64,000 bases of DNA. Origin: DATBGZ01 sp036557785 (lineage in GTDB: Bacteria; Actinomycetota; Actinomycetes; Mycobacteriales; Micromonosporaceae). Of the stretch, positions 32,668 through 40,515 are shown one piece after another. Both the position numbers and the translations under genes were made by a program. The notes below the pieces were generated by a model. It saw nothing but the letters and a program-made list of their open reading frames with translations, did no database searches and was not told the origin of the DNA. How positions within the stretch are numbered: position 1 is the first letter of the stretch; each line of letters starts with the position of its first letter. The stretch spans positions 62,001 through 126,000 of the forward strand of contig DATBGZ010000026.1 in the NCBI GenBank assembly GCA_036557785.1, written 5' to 3'.

Positions 32668-33669
32668 TCAGGCGGCGAGGCGGGCGGTGTTCCGGCCAGC
32701 GCGCTTGGCCTGGTACAGCGCCCTATCTGCGCGGAGCAGGGTCTCCCGACCGGTCTCGGTCGGCCTTCGCAACGCGGCGCCCACAGAGATGGGATACCCG
32801 ACGCCCCGAGCCGCGGCGAGCAGCCGGGCCGTGATGCCGCCGACTTCTGCCGGAGTCGCAACCTCGATCACGACCGCGAACTCATCGCCGCCGATGCGAT
32901 AGATATGGTCGTCACCGCGTAGGGCTCGGCCCAGCGCGTGGACGAGAGCCACCAGCGCGGCGTCACCCGCCTGATGCCCGTAGCGATCGTTGATCCGCTT
33001 GAAGTTGTCGATGTCTACCGCGAGCACCGCAGTGCGGTTCGGCAGGCTTGCGGCGAGGCGCTCCTCGAAGGGCCGGTAGTGGCGCAGGCCGGTGAGGGGA
33101 TCGCGGTCGGCGAGCCGCGCGAGCAGCGCAAGCTCCTGCAGCCGCTCACGTCCGGCGGCGGCGTGAGCCAACACGAGGGCGAGCAACTGGCAGGACTCGG
33201 GGCCGAGCGCGCCGGAATCGGTCGCGGCGACCACGAGGATCGTCCCGGCCTCGGCGGTCGTCAGCGCATCCGGCAGGCCGAGGTGGGCGAACGCGTCGGT
33301 GCTGCCGCAGGGCTGGACCGGCCGGGGCACGACCCGGATGGACTCCGCGAGCAGGGCCGACGCGAGATCGGCCCGCCCCCAAGTGCATCCCGATCCGGTT
33401 GGACCCGCCGTACAGGCAGCCGTCGCTCCGGTGAGCACTCCCGCTGCCTCGACCGTCCGGGCCGCGAGGTCAGCTTCCGAGACCGCCGTGGTGATGGCCA
33501 ACGCGTGTTCCAGGGCCACCTGAGCGGCCGCCCCGGTGCTCTGGGCCTGCGCATCCATCGCCGGCGCCTGGGGTCCACTCTTCGCGCGCTGTTGGGGCGG
33601 TTCGGCGAGCCGGGCACGCGGCCGTGGCCGTGCCGCCGGGGACCGGGAGGGGGAGGTGTGAGGGGTCAT
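32668..33669 (-). CDS. Diguanylate cyclase (GAF-like sensor + GGDEF)
   Basis: The 333-residue protein has a central GAF-like sensor region (about 45-165) and a C-terminal GGDEF domain beginning ADRDPLTGLRHYRPFEERL. The active-site motif RIGGDEFAVVIE is intact, with DIDNFKRINDRYGHQAGD before it, so it should make c-di-GMP from two GTP. The inhibitory I-site RGDD stands exactly five residues before GGDEF, allowing product feedback. The Arg/Pro-rich N-terminus has no membrane segment, so the protein is cytosolic. c-di-GMP controls development through BldD in related bacteria. An inverted repeat lies upstream. Confidence 0.92.
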   Translation of the reverse strand: MTPHTSPSRSPAARPRPRARLAEPPQQRAKSGPQAPAMDAQAQSTGAAAQVALEHALAITTAVSEADLAARTVEAAGVLTGATAACTAGPTGSGCTWGRADLASALLAESIRVVPRPVQPCGSTDAFAHLGLPDALTTAEAGTILVVAATDSGALGPESCQLLALVLAHAAAGRERLQELALLARLADRDPLTGLRHYRPFEERLAASLPNRTAVLAVDIDNFKRINDRYGHQAGDAALVALVHALGRALRGDDHIYRIGGDEFAVVIEVATPAEVGGITARLLAAARGVGYPISVGAALRRPTETGRETLLRADRALYQAKRAGRNTARLAA

Positions 33670-33708
33670 GTCACGTCGCCGCCGTCCTCAGTCGGGGAAT
33701 GTGAATCA

Positions 33709-33739
33709 TGCTTGCGTTGCATCATACCCAACGCGAGCA
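33709..33739. promoter_or_regulatory. 11 bp inverted repeat upstream of the diguanylate cyclase gene
   Basis: TGCTTGCGTTG (33709-33719) and CAACGCGAGCA (33729-33739) match at 10 of 11 positions across a 9-base spacer. It lies 40 to 70 bases upstream of the start of the leftward cyclase gene in an otherwise non-coding stretch. An operator is likelier than a terminator because no gene ends toward it. Confidence 0.5.
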
Positions 33740-33906
33740 ATTCGTCACATATCGTTACTGGGCTTCGGGGGGCGGGAGTGGCCGGCGGTTGAGGGCGTTA
33801 CCGGTGGGACGTGCCCGGCCACCGGCCCAGCGTGCGGCGCTGCCTGCAGCGGTTGTCGCACACGGAGTCCGTCGCTGTTCGCCGCCGCCATGCAGGGCCG
33901 GTGGCG

Positions 33907-34995
33907 CTACGGCGCGAGCTCGGCCGCGACGAGCTCGGCGATCTGCGCGGTGTTGAGCGCGGCGCCCTTGCGCAGGTTGTCGCCGGTCACGAAGAGGTCC
34001 AGGGCTCGCGGATCGTCCAGGGAACGGCGGATGCGGCCGACCCAGGTCGGGTCGGTGCCGACCGCGTCCGCAGGCATGGGGTACTCGCCCGCCCCCGGGT
34101 CGTCGACCAGGATCACGCCTGGCGCGGACCGCAGGATGTCCCGGGCATCGTCAGCGTCCACTTCGGACCGGAAGACCGCGTGCACGGCCAGGGAGTGGCC
34201 GGTGACCACGGGCACCCGTACGCAGGTCGCCGAGACCTTGAGATCGGGCAGCCCGAGGATCTTGCGGGTTTCGTTGCGTACCTTGAGCTCCTCGCTCGAC
34301 CAGCCGGCGTCGCGCAGCGATCCGGCCCAGGGCACCACGTTCAGCGCGAGCGGCGCCGGGAACGGACCGAGGTCGTCGCCGACGACCTGCCGCAGGTTCC
34401 CCGCGCGGGAGCCCAGCGCCCGATCGCCGGCCACCTTCTGCAGTTGGTCGAGCAGCGTGTCGATGCCCTGCTGGCCCGCGCCCGACGCCGCCTGGTAGGA
34501 GGCCACCACGAGCTCGTGCAGCACGTACTCACGGTGCAACGCGCCCAGGGCCACGATCATCGCGAGCGTCGTGCAGTTGGGGTTGCTGATGATGCCCCGA
34601 GGACGGCGGCGCACCTGGTCCGGGTTGACCTCGGGGACTACCAACGGGACGTCGGGGTTCATGCGGAAGGCGCCGGAGTTGTCGACCACGACCACGCCGC
34701 GCTCGACCGCGATCGGCGCCCACTCGAGCGAGACCTCGTCGGGCACGTCGAACATCGCGACGTCGACGCCGTCGAATACCTCGGGCGTCAGTTCCGCCAC
34801 GGACAGCGCCTGCCCCCGCACGGTCAGCAGCTTGCCCGCCGATCGGGCCGACGCCACGAGTCGGATCTCGCCCCACACGTTCCTGCGCGAGGTGAGCAAC
34901 TCACACATGACACCGCCCACGGCACCGGTCGCACCGACCACGGCCAGCGTGGGCAACGACGCGGTGCCTTCGCGTCCAGCCTGCGGTTCGCCCAT
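33907..34995 (-). CDS. asd: Aspartate-semialdehyde dehydrogenase
   Basis: The 362-residue enzyme reduces aspartyl phosphate to aspartate semialdehyde with NADPH, the second step to lysine, threonine and methionine and to diaminopimelate for the cell wall. The Rossmann motif is AVVGATGAVG at 18-27, and the catalytic cysteine is Cys141 in IISNPNCTTLAM. SYQAASGAGQQG and later HAVFR motifs fit the family. The ATG at 34995 lies two bases after the lysC stop, so lysC-asd is an operon, as in other actinobacteria. The longer upstream frame inside lysC is not used. Confidence 0.96.
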   Translation of the reverse strand: MGEPQAGREGTASLPTLAVVGATGAVGGVMCELLTSRRNVWGEIRLVASARSAGKLLTVRGQALSVAELTPEVFDGVDVAMFDVPDEVSLEWAPIAVERGVVVVDNSGAFRMNPDVPLVVPEVNPDQVRRRPRGIISNPNCTTLAMIVALGALHREYVLHELVVASYQAASGAGQQGIDTLLDQLQKVAGDRALGSRAGNLRQVVGDDLGPFPAPLALNVVPWAGSLRDAGWSSEELKVRNETRKILGLPDLKVSATCVRVPVVTGHSLAVHAVFRSEVDADDARDILRSAPGVILVDDPGAGEYPMPADAVGTDPTWVGRIRRSLDDPRALDLFVTGDNLRKGAALNTAQIAELVAAELAP

Positions 34996-34997
34996 GG

Positions 34998-35516
34998 CTA
35001 CCGTCCCGTGCCCGCGTAGACAACGGCCTCGGTGTCGCCGCCGAGCTCGAACGCCTCGTGCACCGCTCGCACCGCGATGTCGAGGTCGGTGTCGCGGCAC
35101 ACGACCGACACCCGGATCTCGGACGTGGAGATCATCTCGATGTTGATCCCGGCGGCCGCCATGGCGGCGAAGAACTTGGCCGCGATCCCAGGGTGCGAGC
35201 GCATGCCCGCACCCACCAAGGACACCTTGCCGATGTGGTCGTCGTAGAGCAGGTTCTTGAAGCCGACCTCCTCGGCGACCTTGCTCAGCGCGGCCATCGC
35301 CGCCGAGCCGTCGGTCTTGGGCAGCGTGAACGAGATGTCCGTACGGCCGGTGCTCTCCGTGGAGACGTTCTGCACAATCATGTCAATATTGATCTCAGCC
35401 GCCGCCACGACCGCGAAGATCCGGGCCGCCTCGCCAGGCTCGTCCGGTACGCCGACGATCGTGATCTTCGCTTCGCTGCGGTCGTGCGCGACGCCGGTGA
35501 TCAGAGCTTGCTCCAC
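34998..35516 (-). CDS. Aspartate kinase beta subunit from an internal in-frame start
   Basis: Within lysC, GGAGG at 35525-35529 (minus strand) lies exactly eight bases before an in-frame GTG at 35516, which would start VEQALITGVAHDRSEAKITI. In Corynebacterium and relatives the aspartokinase beta subunit starts at this same point and forms an alpha2beta2 enzyme with the ACT domains. Sequence and spacing match that arrangement, giving a 172-residue regulatory subunit. Direct protein evidence is lacking. Confidence 0.7.
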   Translation of the reverse strand: MEQALITGVAHDRSEAKITIVGVPDEPGEAARIFAVVAAAEINIDMIVQNVSTESTGRTDISFTLPKTDGSAAMAALSKVAEEVGFKNLLYDDHIGKVSLVGAGMRSHPGIAAKFFAAMAAAGINIEMISTSEIRVSVVCRDTDLDIAVRAVHEAFELGGDTEAVVYAGTGR

Positions 35517-36263
35517 GGAAAGGTCCTCCATCGAGCCGGTCACGAGAGTGCCGGTGTTGGTCGAATACGACGAGCGGACATGGATCGGGAGGCTGAACCG
35601 GCGCGCGTACTCGACGCAGCGCAGCATCAGCACCTTCGCGCCGCAGGCGGCGAGCTCCAGCATCTCCTCGTAGGTGATGTGGGCGATGTGCCGTGCGTTG
35701 GACACGATCCGGGGGTCGGCGGTGAACACGCCATCGACGTCGGTATAGATCTCACAGACGTCGGCGTGCAACGCGGCGGCGAGCGCGACCGCCGTGGTGT
35801 CGGAGCCACCGCGGCCCAACGTGGTGATGTCCTTGGTGTCCTGGGCGACGCCCTGGAACCCGGCCACGATCGCGATCGCGCCCTCGTCGAGCGCGCCCTG
35901 CAGGCGGCCAGGCGTGACGTCGATGATGCGCGCCTTGCCATGCGACGAGGTCGTGATCACGCCGGCTTGGGAGCCGGTGTAGGAACGGGCCTCGTAACCG
36001 AGGTTGTGGATCGCCATCGCGAGCAGCGCCATGGAGATGCGCTCACCCGCGGTGAGCAGCATGTCCAGCTCACGGCCAGGGGGCAATGGGCTGACCTGAT
36101 GGGCGAGGTCGAGCAGCTCGTCGGTGGTGTCGCCCATCGCCGACACGACGGCCACCACATCGTCGCCGGACTTGCGGGTCGCGACGATGCGCTCGGCCAC
36201 CCGCTTGATCCGCTCTGCGGTGGCGACCGATGAGCCGCCGTACTTCTGGACGATCAGACCCAC
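34998..36263 (-). CDS. lysC: Aspartate kinase (alpha subunit, with ACT domains)
   Basis: The 421-residue enzyme phosphorylates aspartate with ATP. The kinase domain starts VQKYGGSSVATAERI and contains GRGGSDTTAVALAAAL. Two ACT domains fill the C-terminal third (ITIVGVPDEPGEAARIF and VSLVGAGMRSHPGIAAKFF), where lysine and threonine give feedback inhibition. The GTG at 36263 follows GGAG at eight bases. It heads the lysC-asd operon. An internal start makes a separate beta subunit. Confidence 0.96.
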   Translation of the reverse strand: MGLIVQKYGGSSVATAERIKRVAERIVATRKSGDDVVAVVSAMGDTTDELLDLAHQVSPLPPGRELDMLLTAGERISMALLAMAIHNLGYEARSYTGSQAGVITTSSHGKARIIDVTPGRLQGALDEGAIAIVAGFQGVAQDTKDITTLGRGGSDTTAVALAAALHADVCEIYTDVDGVFTADPRIVSNARHIAHITYEEMLELAACGAKVLMLRCVEYARRFSLPIHVRSSYSTNTGTLVTGSMEDLSVEQALITGVAHDRSEAKITIVGVPDEPGEAARIFAVVAAAEINIDMIVQNVSTESTGRTDISFTLPKTDGSAAMAALSKVAEEVGFKNLLYDDHIGKVSLVGAGMRSHPGIAAKFFAAMAAAGINIEMISTSEIRVSVVCRDTDLDIAVRAVHEAFELGGDTEAVVYAGTGR

Positions 36264-36477
36264 CCGCAGAACTCCTTACCCATCCAGGGTGCTGGCCCGC
36301 CGTACGGACACCGTGCTGCCGGTCCGCACCAGCCCCTTCGTCCGTCGCAGTTGCCAGCGTCCCGATACCCGAAGTCACCGACAGCACCGACGGCCCGGCT
36401 CAGCGTACCGCCGGTACGGACGAGCCGGGAGAGTCGGTCCCACAATTCGGCATCCGTCTGCTGGAAGATGACTTGTC

Positions 36478-37209
36478 GTGCGCCCGCTCGTCGCCCTCTG
36501 CCTGGCCCTGACCACCTGCCTGGCCGGCTGCGCCTCGTCGCGTCCTGTCGTGCCGAACCCGTCCATCGACACTCGCGAGGGCGATCGGGACCGCCTCGCG
36601 GGCCTGGCTGCCGCGGCAAAAGACCGCCGGTACGTCGCCACCTACCAGCTCTCCAGCGTCGACCGCCCGAACCGTACGGTCACCGCGGCCTTCGCCACGG
36701 ACGGCTCGTGGGTCGTCGCCATCCCCGGCGGCGCTCTCAGTGGCCTGGCAGACATCGCCATCTATCACTCGGGGGCGACGCTGGACCAGTGCCTGCTCGG
36801 CCCGACCGCGGGTACGGCGGGCAGCCGTCCCGATCTCGGACCGCTGACGCCGGCCTGTTTCGTGGTCACCTCGCTGGCGCCCGCGAACGACCCGCGCGTC
36901 GAGCATGTCTTCACGGACTGGATCGACCGGTTCATCGACCGGGCCAGCGCCCTGGCCGTGGCCGGGACCGTGCAGACCGGGATCGCGGGCAGTTGCTTCT
37001 CCGTGGAGTCGAACTCGACCGCGCTGGCTCCTCCCGTCGACCCCGGCGTCTACTGCTACACCGACGACGGCACCCTGACTTACGTCCGCGCCGGCTTCGG
37101 GACCCTCCTGCTCGCTGGCACCGTCTCGGCCGCACCCCCGAGCGTCGCCCTCCCCGCGCCGGTGGTCGCCGCGCCGCCTGTTCCGATCACGGCACCGCGG
37201 GCCCCCTGA
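36478..37209 (+). CDS. Lipoprotein, function unknown
   Basis: The N-terminus MRPLVALCLALTTCLAGC is a lipoprotein signal with lipobox LAGC (Cys about 18). The 243-residue protein has a mature domain with four or five cysteines (LDQCLLG, TPACFV, GSCFSV, GVYCYT) and an Ala/Pro-rich C-terminal tail. The start is a GTG without a ribosome binding site, possibly leaderless. It lies between lysC and the leuA leader; there is no sign of a functional link. No domain is recognised. Confidence 0.65.
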   Translation: MRPLVALCLALTTCLAGCASSRPVVPNPSIDTREGDRDRLAGLAAAAKDRRYVATYQLSSVDRPNRTVTAAFATDGSWVVAIPGGALSGLADIAIYHSGATLDQCLLGPTAGTAGSRPDLGPLTPACFVVTSLAPANDPRVEHVFTDWIDRFIDRASALAVAGTVQTGIAGSCFSVESNSTALAPPVDPGVYCYTDDGTLTYVRAGFGTLLLAGTVSAAPPSVALPAPVVAAPPVPITAPRAP

Positions 37210-37246
37210 GCGCGACGGGCGGTCACGGCGTAGAGTCAACGTCACT

Positions 37247-37291
37247 ATGCGGCAGGGGCTCCTTCTTCTCCGCCGCGACGAGGCCAACTGA
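37247..37291 (+). CDS. Leucine leader peptide of leuA
   Basis: ATG CGG CAG GGG CTC CTT CTT CTC CGC CGC ... TGA encodes the 14-residue MRQGLLLLRRDEAN with four Leu codons in a row. It stands 81 bases before leuA and overlaps the first arm of a strong hairpin. A -10-like TAGAGT at 37231-37236 would start the message about four bases before the ATG, so the leader is nearly leaderless. This is the layout of ribosome-mediated attenuation by leucine supply, known for leuA in Streptomyces and other actinobacteria. Confidence 0.85.
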   Translation: MRQGLLLLRRDEAN

Positions 37292-37311
37292 CGGCCGGCT
37301 CCTCGTCGCGG
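37273..37311 (+). terminator. Attenuator hairpin of leuA
   Basis: CCGCGACGAGG (37273-37283) and CCTCGTCGCGG (37301-37311) form a perfect 11 bp stem with a 17-base loop. The 5' arm lies within the codons just after the four Leu codons. A ribosome stalled at those codons would cover the arm and prevent the terminator, letting leuA be read; a fast ribosome would release it. Confidence 0.8.
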
Positions 37312-37371
37312 TGTTGATGTGCGCCGGTCCGCCCAGCCCGCAGCCCGCATGGTCCCCGAGGAGCCGTCAGC

Positions 37372-39195
37372 ATGTCGCAGAACCCCGCCACGCCTGCCCG
37401 GGTCAAGAGCACCCGAGGCACGAAGAACACCAAGCCCACTACGCCGGCCGGTCGCTCACAGACCGTACGGTCTGATGATCCCATTGCCCGCCAGGCCACC
37501 AGCCCGATGCCGTTTCGCCGGTACCAGCAGTACGCCGCGCCGTACCGCGTGGACCTGCCCGACCGCCAGTGGCCGGCCAGGACGGTCACGACCGCGCCGC
37601 GCTGGTGCGCGGTGGATCTGCGCGATGGCAACCAGGCCCTGATCGACCCGATGTCGCCGGAGCGCAAGCGACGGATGTTCATGATGCTGATCAGGATGGG
37701 GTACAAGGAGATCGAGGTCGGCTTCCCGGCGGCGAGCCAGACCGACTACGACTTCATCCGGCAGCTCATCGAGCAGGATCTCATCCCCGACGACGTCACC
37801 GTCCAGGTGCTGACACAGTGTCGCGAGCCCTTGATCGAGCGCACTCTCGAGTCCCTACGCGGTGCCCGCAGAGCGATCGTGCACTTCTACAACTCCACCT
37901 CGACCCTGCAACGGCGGGTCGTCTTCGGGCTGGACAAGCCGGGCATCACGGCGATCGCGGTCGACGGCGCCCGGTGGTGCCAGAAGTACGCCGAGATCCA
38001 CACCCCGGACACCGACATCTTCTACGAGTACTCCCCCGAGTCGTACACGGGAACCGAGCTGGAGTACGCGCTCGAGGTCTGCTCGGCGGTCATCGAGGCC
38101 GTCGACCCCACGGCGGACCGGCCGCTGATCATCAACCTGCCGGCCACGGTCGAGATGGCCACACCCAACGTCTACGCCGACTCCATCGAGTGGATGCACC
38201 GCCACCTGCCCCGGCGGCCTTCGGTGGTCCTGTCGCTGCACCCGCACAATGACCGCGGTACGGCCGTGGCCGCGGCGGAACTGGGCATGCTCGCGGGCGC
38301 CGACCGGGTCGAAGGGTGCCTGTTCGGCAATGGCGAGCGCACCGGCAACGTCGACCTGGTGACGCTGGGTATGAACCTGTTCTCGCAGGGAATCGACCCG
38401 CAGATCGACTTCTCTAACATCGATGAGATCAAGCGTACGGTCGAGTACTGCAACCAACTGCCGGTGCACGAGCGGCACCCGTACGCCGGGGACCTGGTCT
38501 ACACCTCGTTCTCCGGCTCGCACCAGGACGCCATCAAGAAGGGCCTCGACTGGCTGCAACGGGATGCCACGTCGGCCGCGACGGACGTCGACGAGTTCAC
38601 CTGGGGCGTGCCATACCTGCCGATCGATCCGAAGGACGTCGGACGCACCTATGAGGCGGTGATCCGGGTCAACTCGCAGTCTGGCAAGGGCGGCGTGGCG
38701 TACATCATGAAGTCCGAGCACCACCTCGACCTGCCGCGCCGCCTGCAGATCGAGTTCTCCGGCGTGATCCAGCGCCACACCGACGACGAGGGCGGGGAGG
38801 TGCTGCCCGACCAGATGTGGCAGATCTTCTCGCGGGAGTACCTCGTCGACCACCAGCCCGCGCCACGACTCTCGGTCACCGACTACTCAGTCTCCACAGT
38901 GGACGGCAAAGTCGAGATCTCGACGACGGCCACACTGGACGGCCAGACCCGTCATCTCGTCGGCACCGGCAACGGGCCGATCGACGCGTTCGCGCACGCG
39001 CTCTCCGATGTGGACATCAGCGTGCGGGTGCTCGACTATGCCGAGCACGCCCTCTCCTCGGGCGGCGATGCGCAGGCCGCAGCCTACGTCGAGGCCGACG
39101 TCGACGGCAGTGTGGTGTGGGGGGTCGGCATCGACGCGAACATCGTCACCGCGTCGCTGAGGGCCGTGGTCGCCGCCGCCAACCGCATCCGCTGA
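37372..39195 (+). CDS. leuA: 2-isopropylmalate synthase
   Basis: The 607-residue enzyme condenses acetyl-CoA with 2-oxoisovalerate, the first step of leucine synthesis. The TIM-barrel domain shows APRWCAVDLRDGNQALIDPM, VGFPAASQTDYDF and LSLHPHNDRGTAVAAAELG with the metal-binding HxH (here SLHPHNDRG). The C-terminal regulatory domain (VTDYSVSTVDGKVEISTTAT) binds leucine for feedback inhibition. A Lys/Thr/Arg-rich N-terminal extension of about 45 residues precedes the domain, typical of the actinobacterial LeuA form. GAGGAG precedes the ATG. Expression is governed by the attenuator just upstream. Confidence 0.97.
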   Translation: MSQNPATPARVKSTRGTKNTKPTTPAGRSQTVRSDDPIARQATSPMPFRRYQQYAAPYRVDLPDRQWPARTVTTAPRWCAVDLRDGNQALIDPMSPERKRRMFMMLIRMGYKEIEVGFPAASQTDYDFIRQLIEQDLIPDDVTVQVLTQCREPLIERTLESLRGARRAIVHFYNSTSTLQRRVVFGLDKPGITAIAVDGARWCQKYAEIHTPDTDIFYEYSPESYTGTELEYALEVCSAVIEAVDPTADRPLIINLPATVEMATPNVYADSIEWMHRHLPRRPSVVLSLHPHNDRGTAVAAAELGMLAGADRVEGCLFGNGERTGNVDLVTLGMNLFSQGIDPQIDFSNIDEIKRTVEYCNQLPVHERHPYAGDLVYTSFSGSHQDAIKKGLDWLQRDATSAATDVDEFTWGVPYLPIDPKDVGRTYEAVIRVNSQSGKGGVAYIMKSEHHLDLPRRLQIEFSGVIQRHTDDEGGEVLPDQMWQIFSREYLVDHQPAPRLSVTDYSVSTVDGKVEISTTATLDGQTRHLVGTGNGPIDAFAHALSDVDISVRVLDYAEHALSSGGDAQAAAYVEADVDGSVVWGVGIDANIVTASLRAVVAAANRIR

Positions 39196-39207
39196 CTGCC
39201 GACGGCC

Positions 39208-39279
39208 GGCTTCAGACGGCCGGCGGGCTTCAGACGGCCGTCGGGCTTCAGAAGGCCGGCGGGCTTCCGGGGGCCGTAG
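39208..39279. repeat. 18 bp tandem repeat, four units, after leuA
   Basis: GGCTTCAGACGGCCGGCG (39208-39225) is followed by GGCTTCAGACGGCCGTCG, GGCTTCAGAAGGCCGGCG and GGCTTCCGGGGGCCGTAG, each 18 bases. The units drift towards the right. The array starts 12 bases after the leuA stop and is non-coding. Each unit contains GGCCG palindromes, so it could fold into small hairpins. Confidence 0.9.
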
Positions 39280-39313
39280 CCGGGTGGCGATCATGCACGC
39301 AGCCGCCCTCGGT

Positions 39314-39350
39314 GCCACACGGTGATCATCGCCGAAGATCACTGTGTGGC
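39314..39350. terminator. Bidirectional terminator between leuA and oppF
   Basis: GCCACACGGTGATC (39314-39327) and GATCACTGTGTGGC (39337-39350) pair over 14 positions with one mismatch that can be a G-U pair in RNA, with loop ATCGCCGAA. It lies between the convergent ends of leuA and the opp operon. Confidence 0.8.
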
Positions 39351-39438
39351 GCTCGAACGAGCTGCACCGGTCACGTGCCACCCAGCCACGCGGTGAGCAC
39401 CGCAGCGCAGGGGTCACCACACCCGTACGCCTGATCGT

Positions 39439-40515
39439 TCAGCGTTGGGCGGGAACTGGATCGGTCTTCAGCACGGGGAAGTGGCAGGCGACCACGTGGC
39501 CCGGGCCAGCGCCGGGGCCCGGAGACAACGGTGGCTCCTGCGTCGTGCAGATGTCCTGCGCCTTCCAGCAGCGGGTGCGGAACCGACAGCCCGACGGCGG
39601 ATTGATCGGGCTCGGCACGTCGCCGGTGAGCAGGATCCGCTCGCGCCGGGCCTTGTCGCGCCGACCGGGGTCGGGTACCGGCACCGCCGAGATCAGGGCG
39701 TTCGTGTAGGGATGCATGGGCTCGGAATAGAGCGTGTCGCGGTTCGCCAGTTCCACGATCTTGCCGAGGTACATGACCGCGACGCGTCGGGAGATGTGCC
39801 GCACCACGGACAGGTCGTGGGCGATGACCACGTAGGTCAGGCCGAGGTCGCGCTGCAGGTCGTCGAGCAGGTTCACGACCTGCGCCTGGATCGACACATC
39901 GAGAGCCGACACCGGCTCGTCGGCGATGATGAGCTTGGGCCGCAGTGCCAGCGTGCGGGCGATCCCGATGCGCTGGCGCTGCCCACCCGAGAACTCATGC
40001 GGGTACCGGTTGTAGTGCTCGGGATTGAGTCCGACGAGCTCGAGCAGTGACTGCACCTCGCTCTTGATCCCGCGCTCGGTCTTGATCCCCTGGATGCGGA
40101 ACGGCGCGCCCACGATCGTCCCGACCGTGTGCCTCGGGTTCAGGGAGGAGTAGGGATCCTGGAAGATCATCTGCATCTCGCGCCGCAGCGGGCGCAAGCG
40201 TCCCTGGCGCATGTGCGTGATGTCGACGCCCTCGAAGACGATGGACCCCTCGGTGGGTTCGATGAGTCGGGTCAACATCCGGCCCGTCGTGGTCTTGCCG
40301 CACCCCGACTCGCCGACGAGGCCGAGCGTCGAGCCACGGTGCACCTCGAAGTCGATGCCGTCGACGGCTCGCACCGCGCCGACCCTGCGCTGCAGGATCC
40401 CCTTCTTGATGGGGAAGTGCTTGCGCAGCGAACGCACCGTCAGCAGCACGTCGCCACCGGCGGCCGAAGACTCCGACGGCGGTGGGGTGGCGGGGGAGAC
40501 CGGTGCTGCCGTCAT
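39439..40515 (-). CDS. oppF: Oligopeptide/dipeptide ABC transporter ATP-binding protein, OppF/DppF type
   Basis: The 358-residue ATPase has Walker A GESGCGKT, signature FSGGQRQRIGIARTL, Walker B LIIADEPVSALD and the C-terminal OppD/F extension with a Cys cluster (CRFRTRCWKAQDICT) that suggests an iron-sulfur cluster or metal site as in some DppF proteins. The ATG at 40515 overlaps the oppD stop (ATGA). It pairs with OppD to energise peptide import. The upstream in-frame ATG at 40554 is inside oppD and unlikely to be used. Confidence 0.93.
   Translation of the reverse strand: MTAAPVSPATPPPSESSAAGGDVLLTVRSLRKHFPIKKGILQRRVGAVRAVDGIDFEVHRGSTLGLVGESGCGKTTTGRMLTRLIEPTEGSIVFEGVDITHMRQGRLRPLRREMQMIFQDPYSSLNPRHTVGTIVGAPFRIQGIKTERGIKSEVQSLLELVGLNPEHYNRYPHEFSGGQRQRIGIARTLALRPKLIIADEPVSALDVSIQAQVVNLLDDLQRDLGLTYVVIAHDLSVVRHISRRVAVMYLGKIVELANRDTLYSEPMHPYTNALISAVPVPDPGRRDKARRERILLTGDVPSPINPPSGCRFRTRCWKAQDICTTQEPPLSPGPGAGPGHVVACHFPVLKTDPVPAQR

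Noticed and set aside
39208..39279. Possible CRISPR array
   Set aside because: The 18 bp units are directly contiguous with no spacers and no cas gene is present, so this is a minisatellite.
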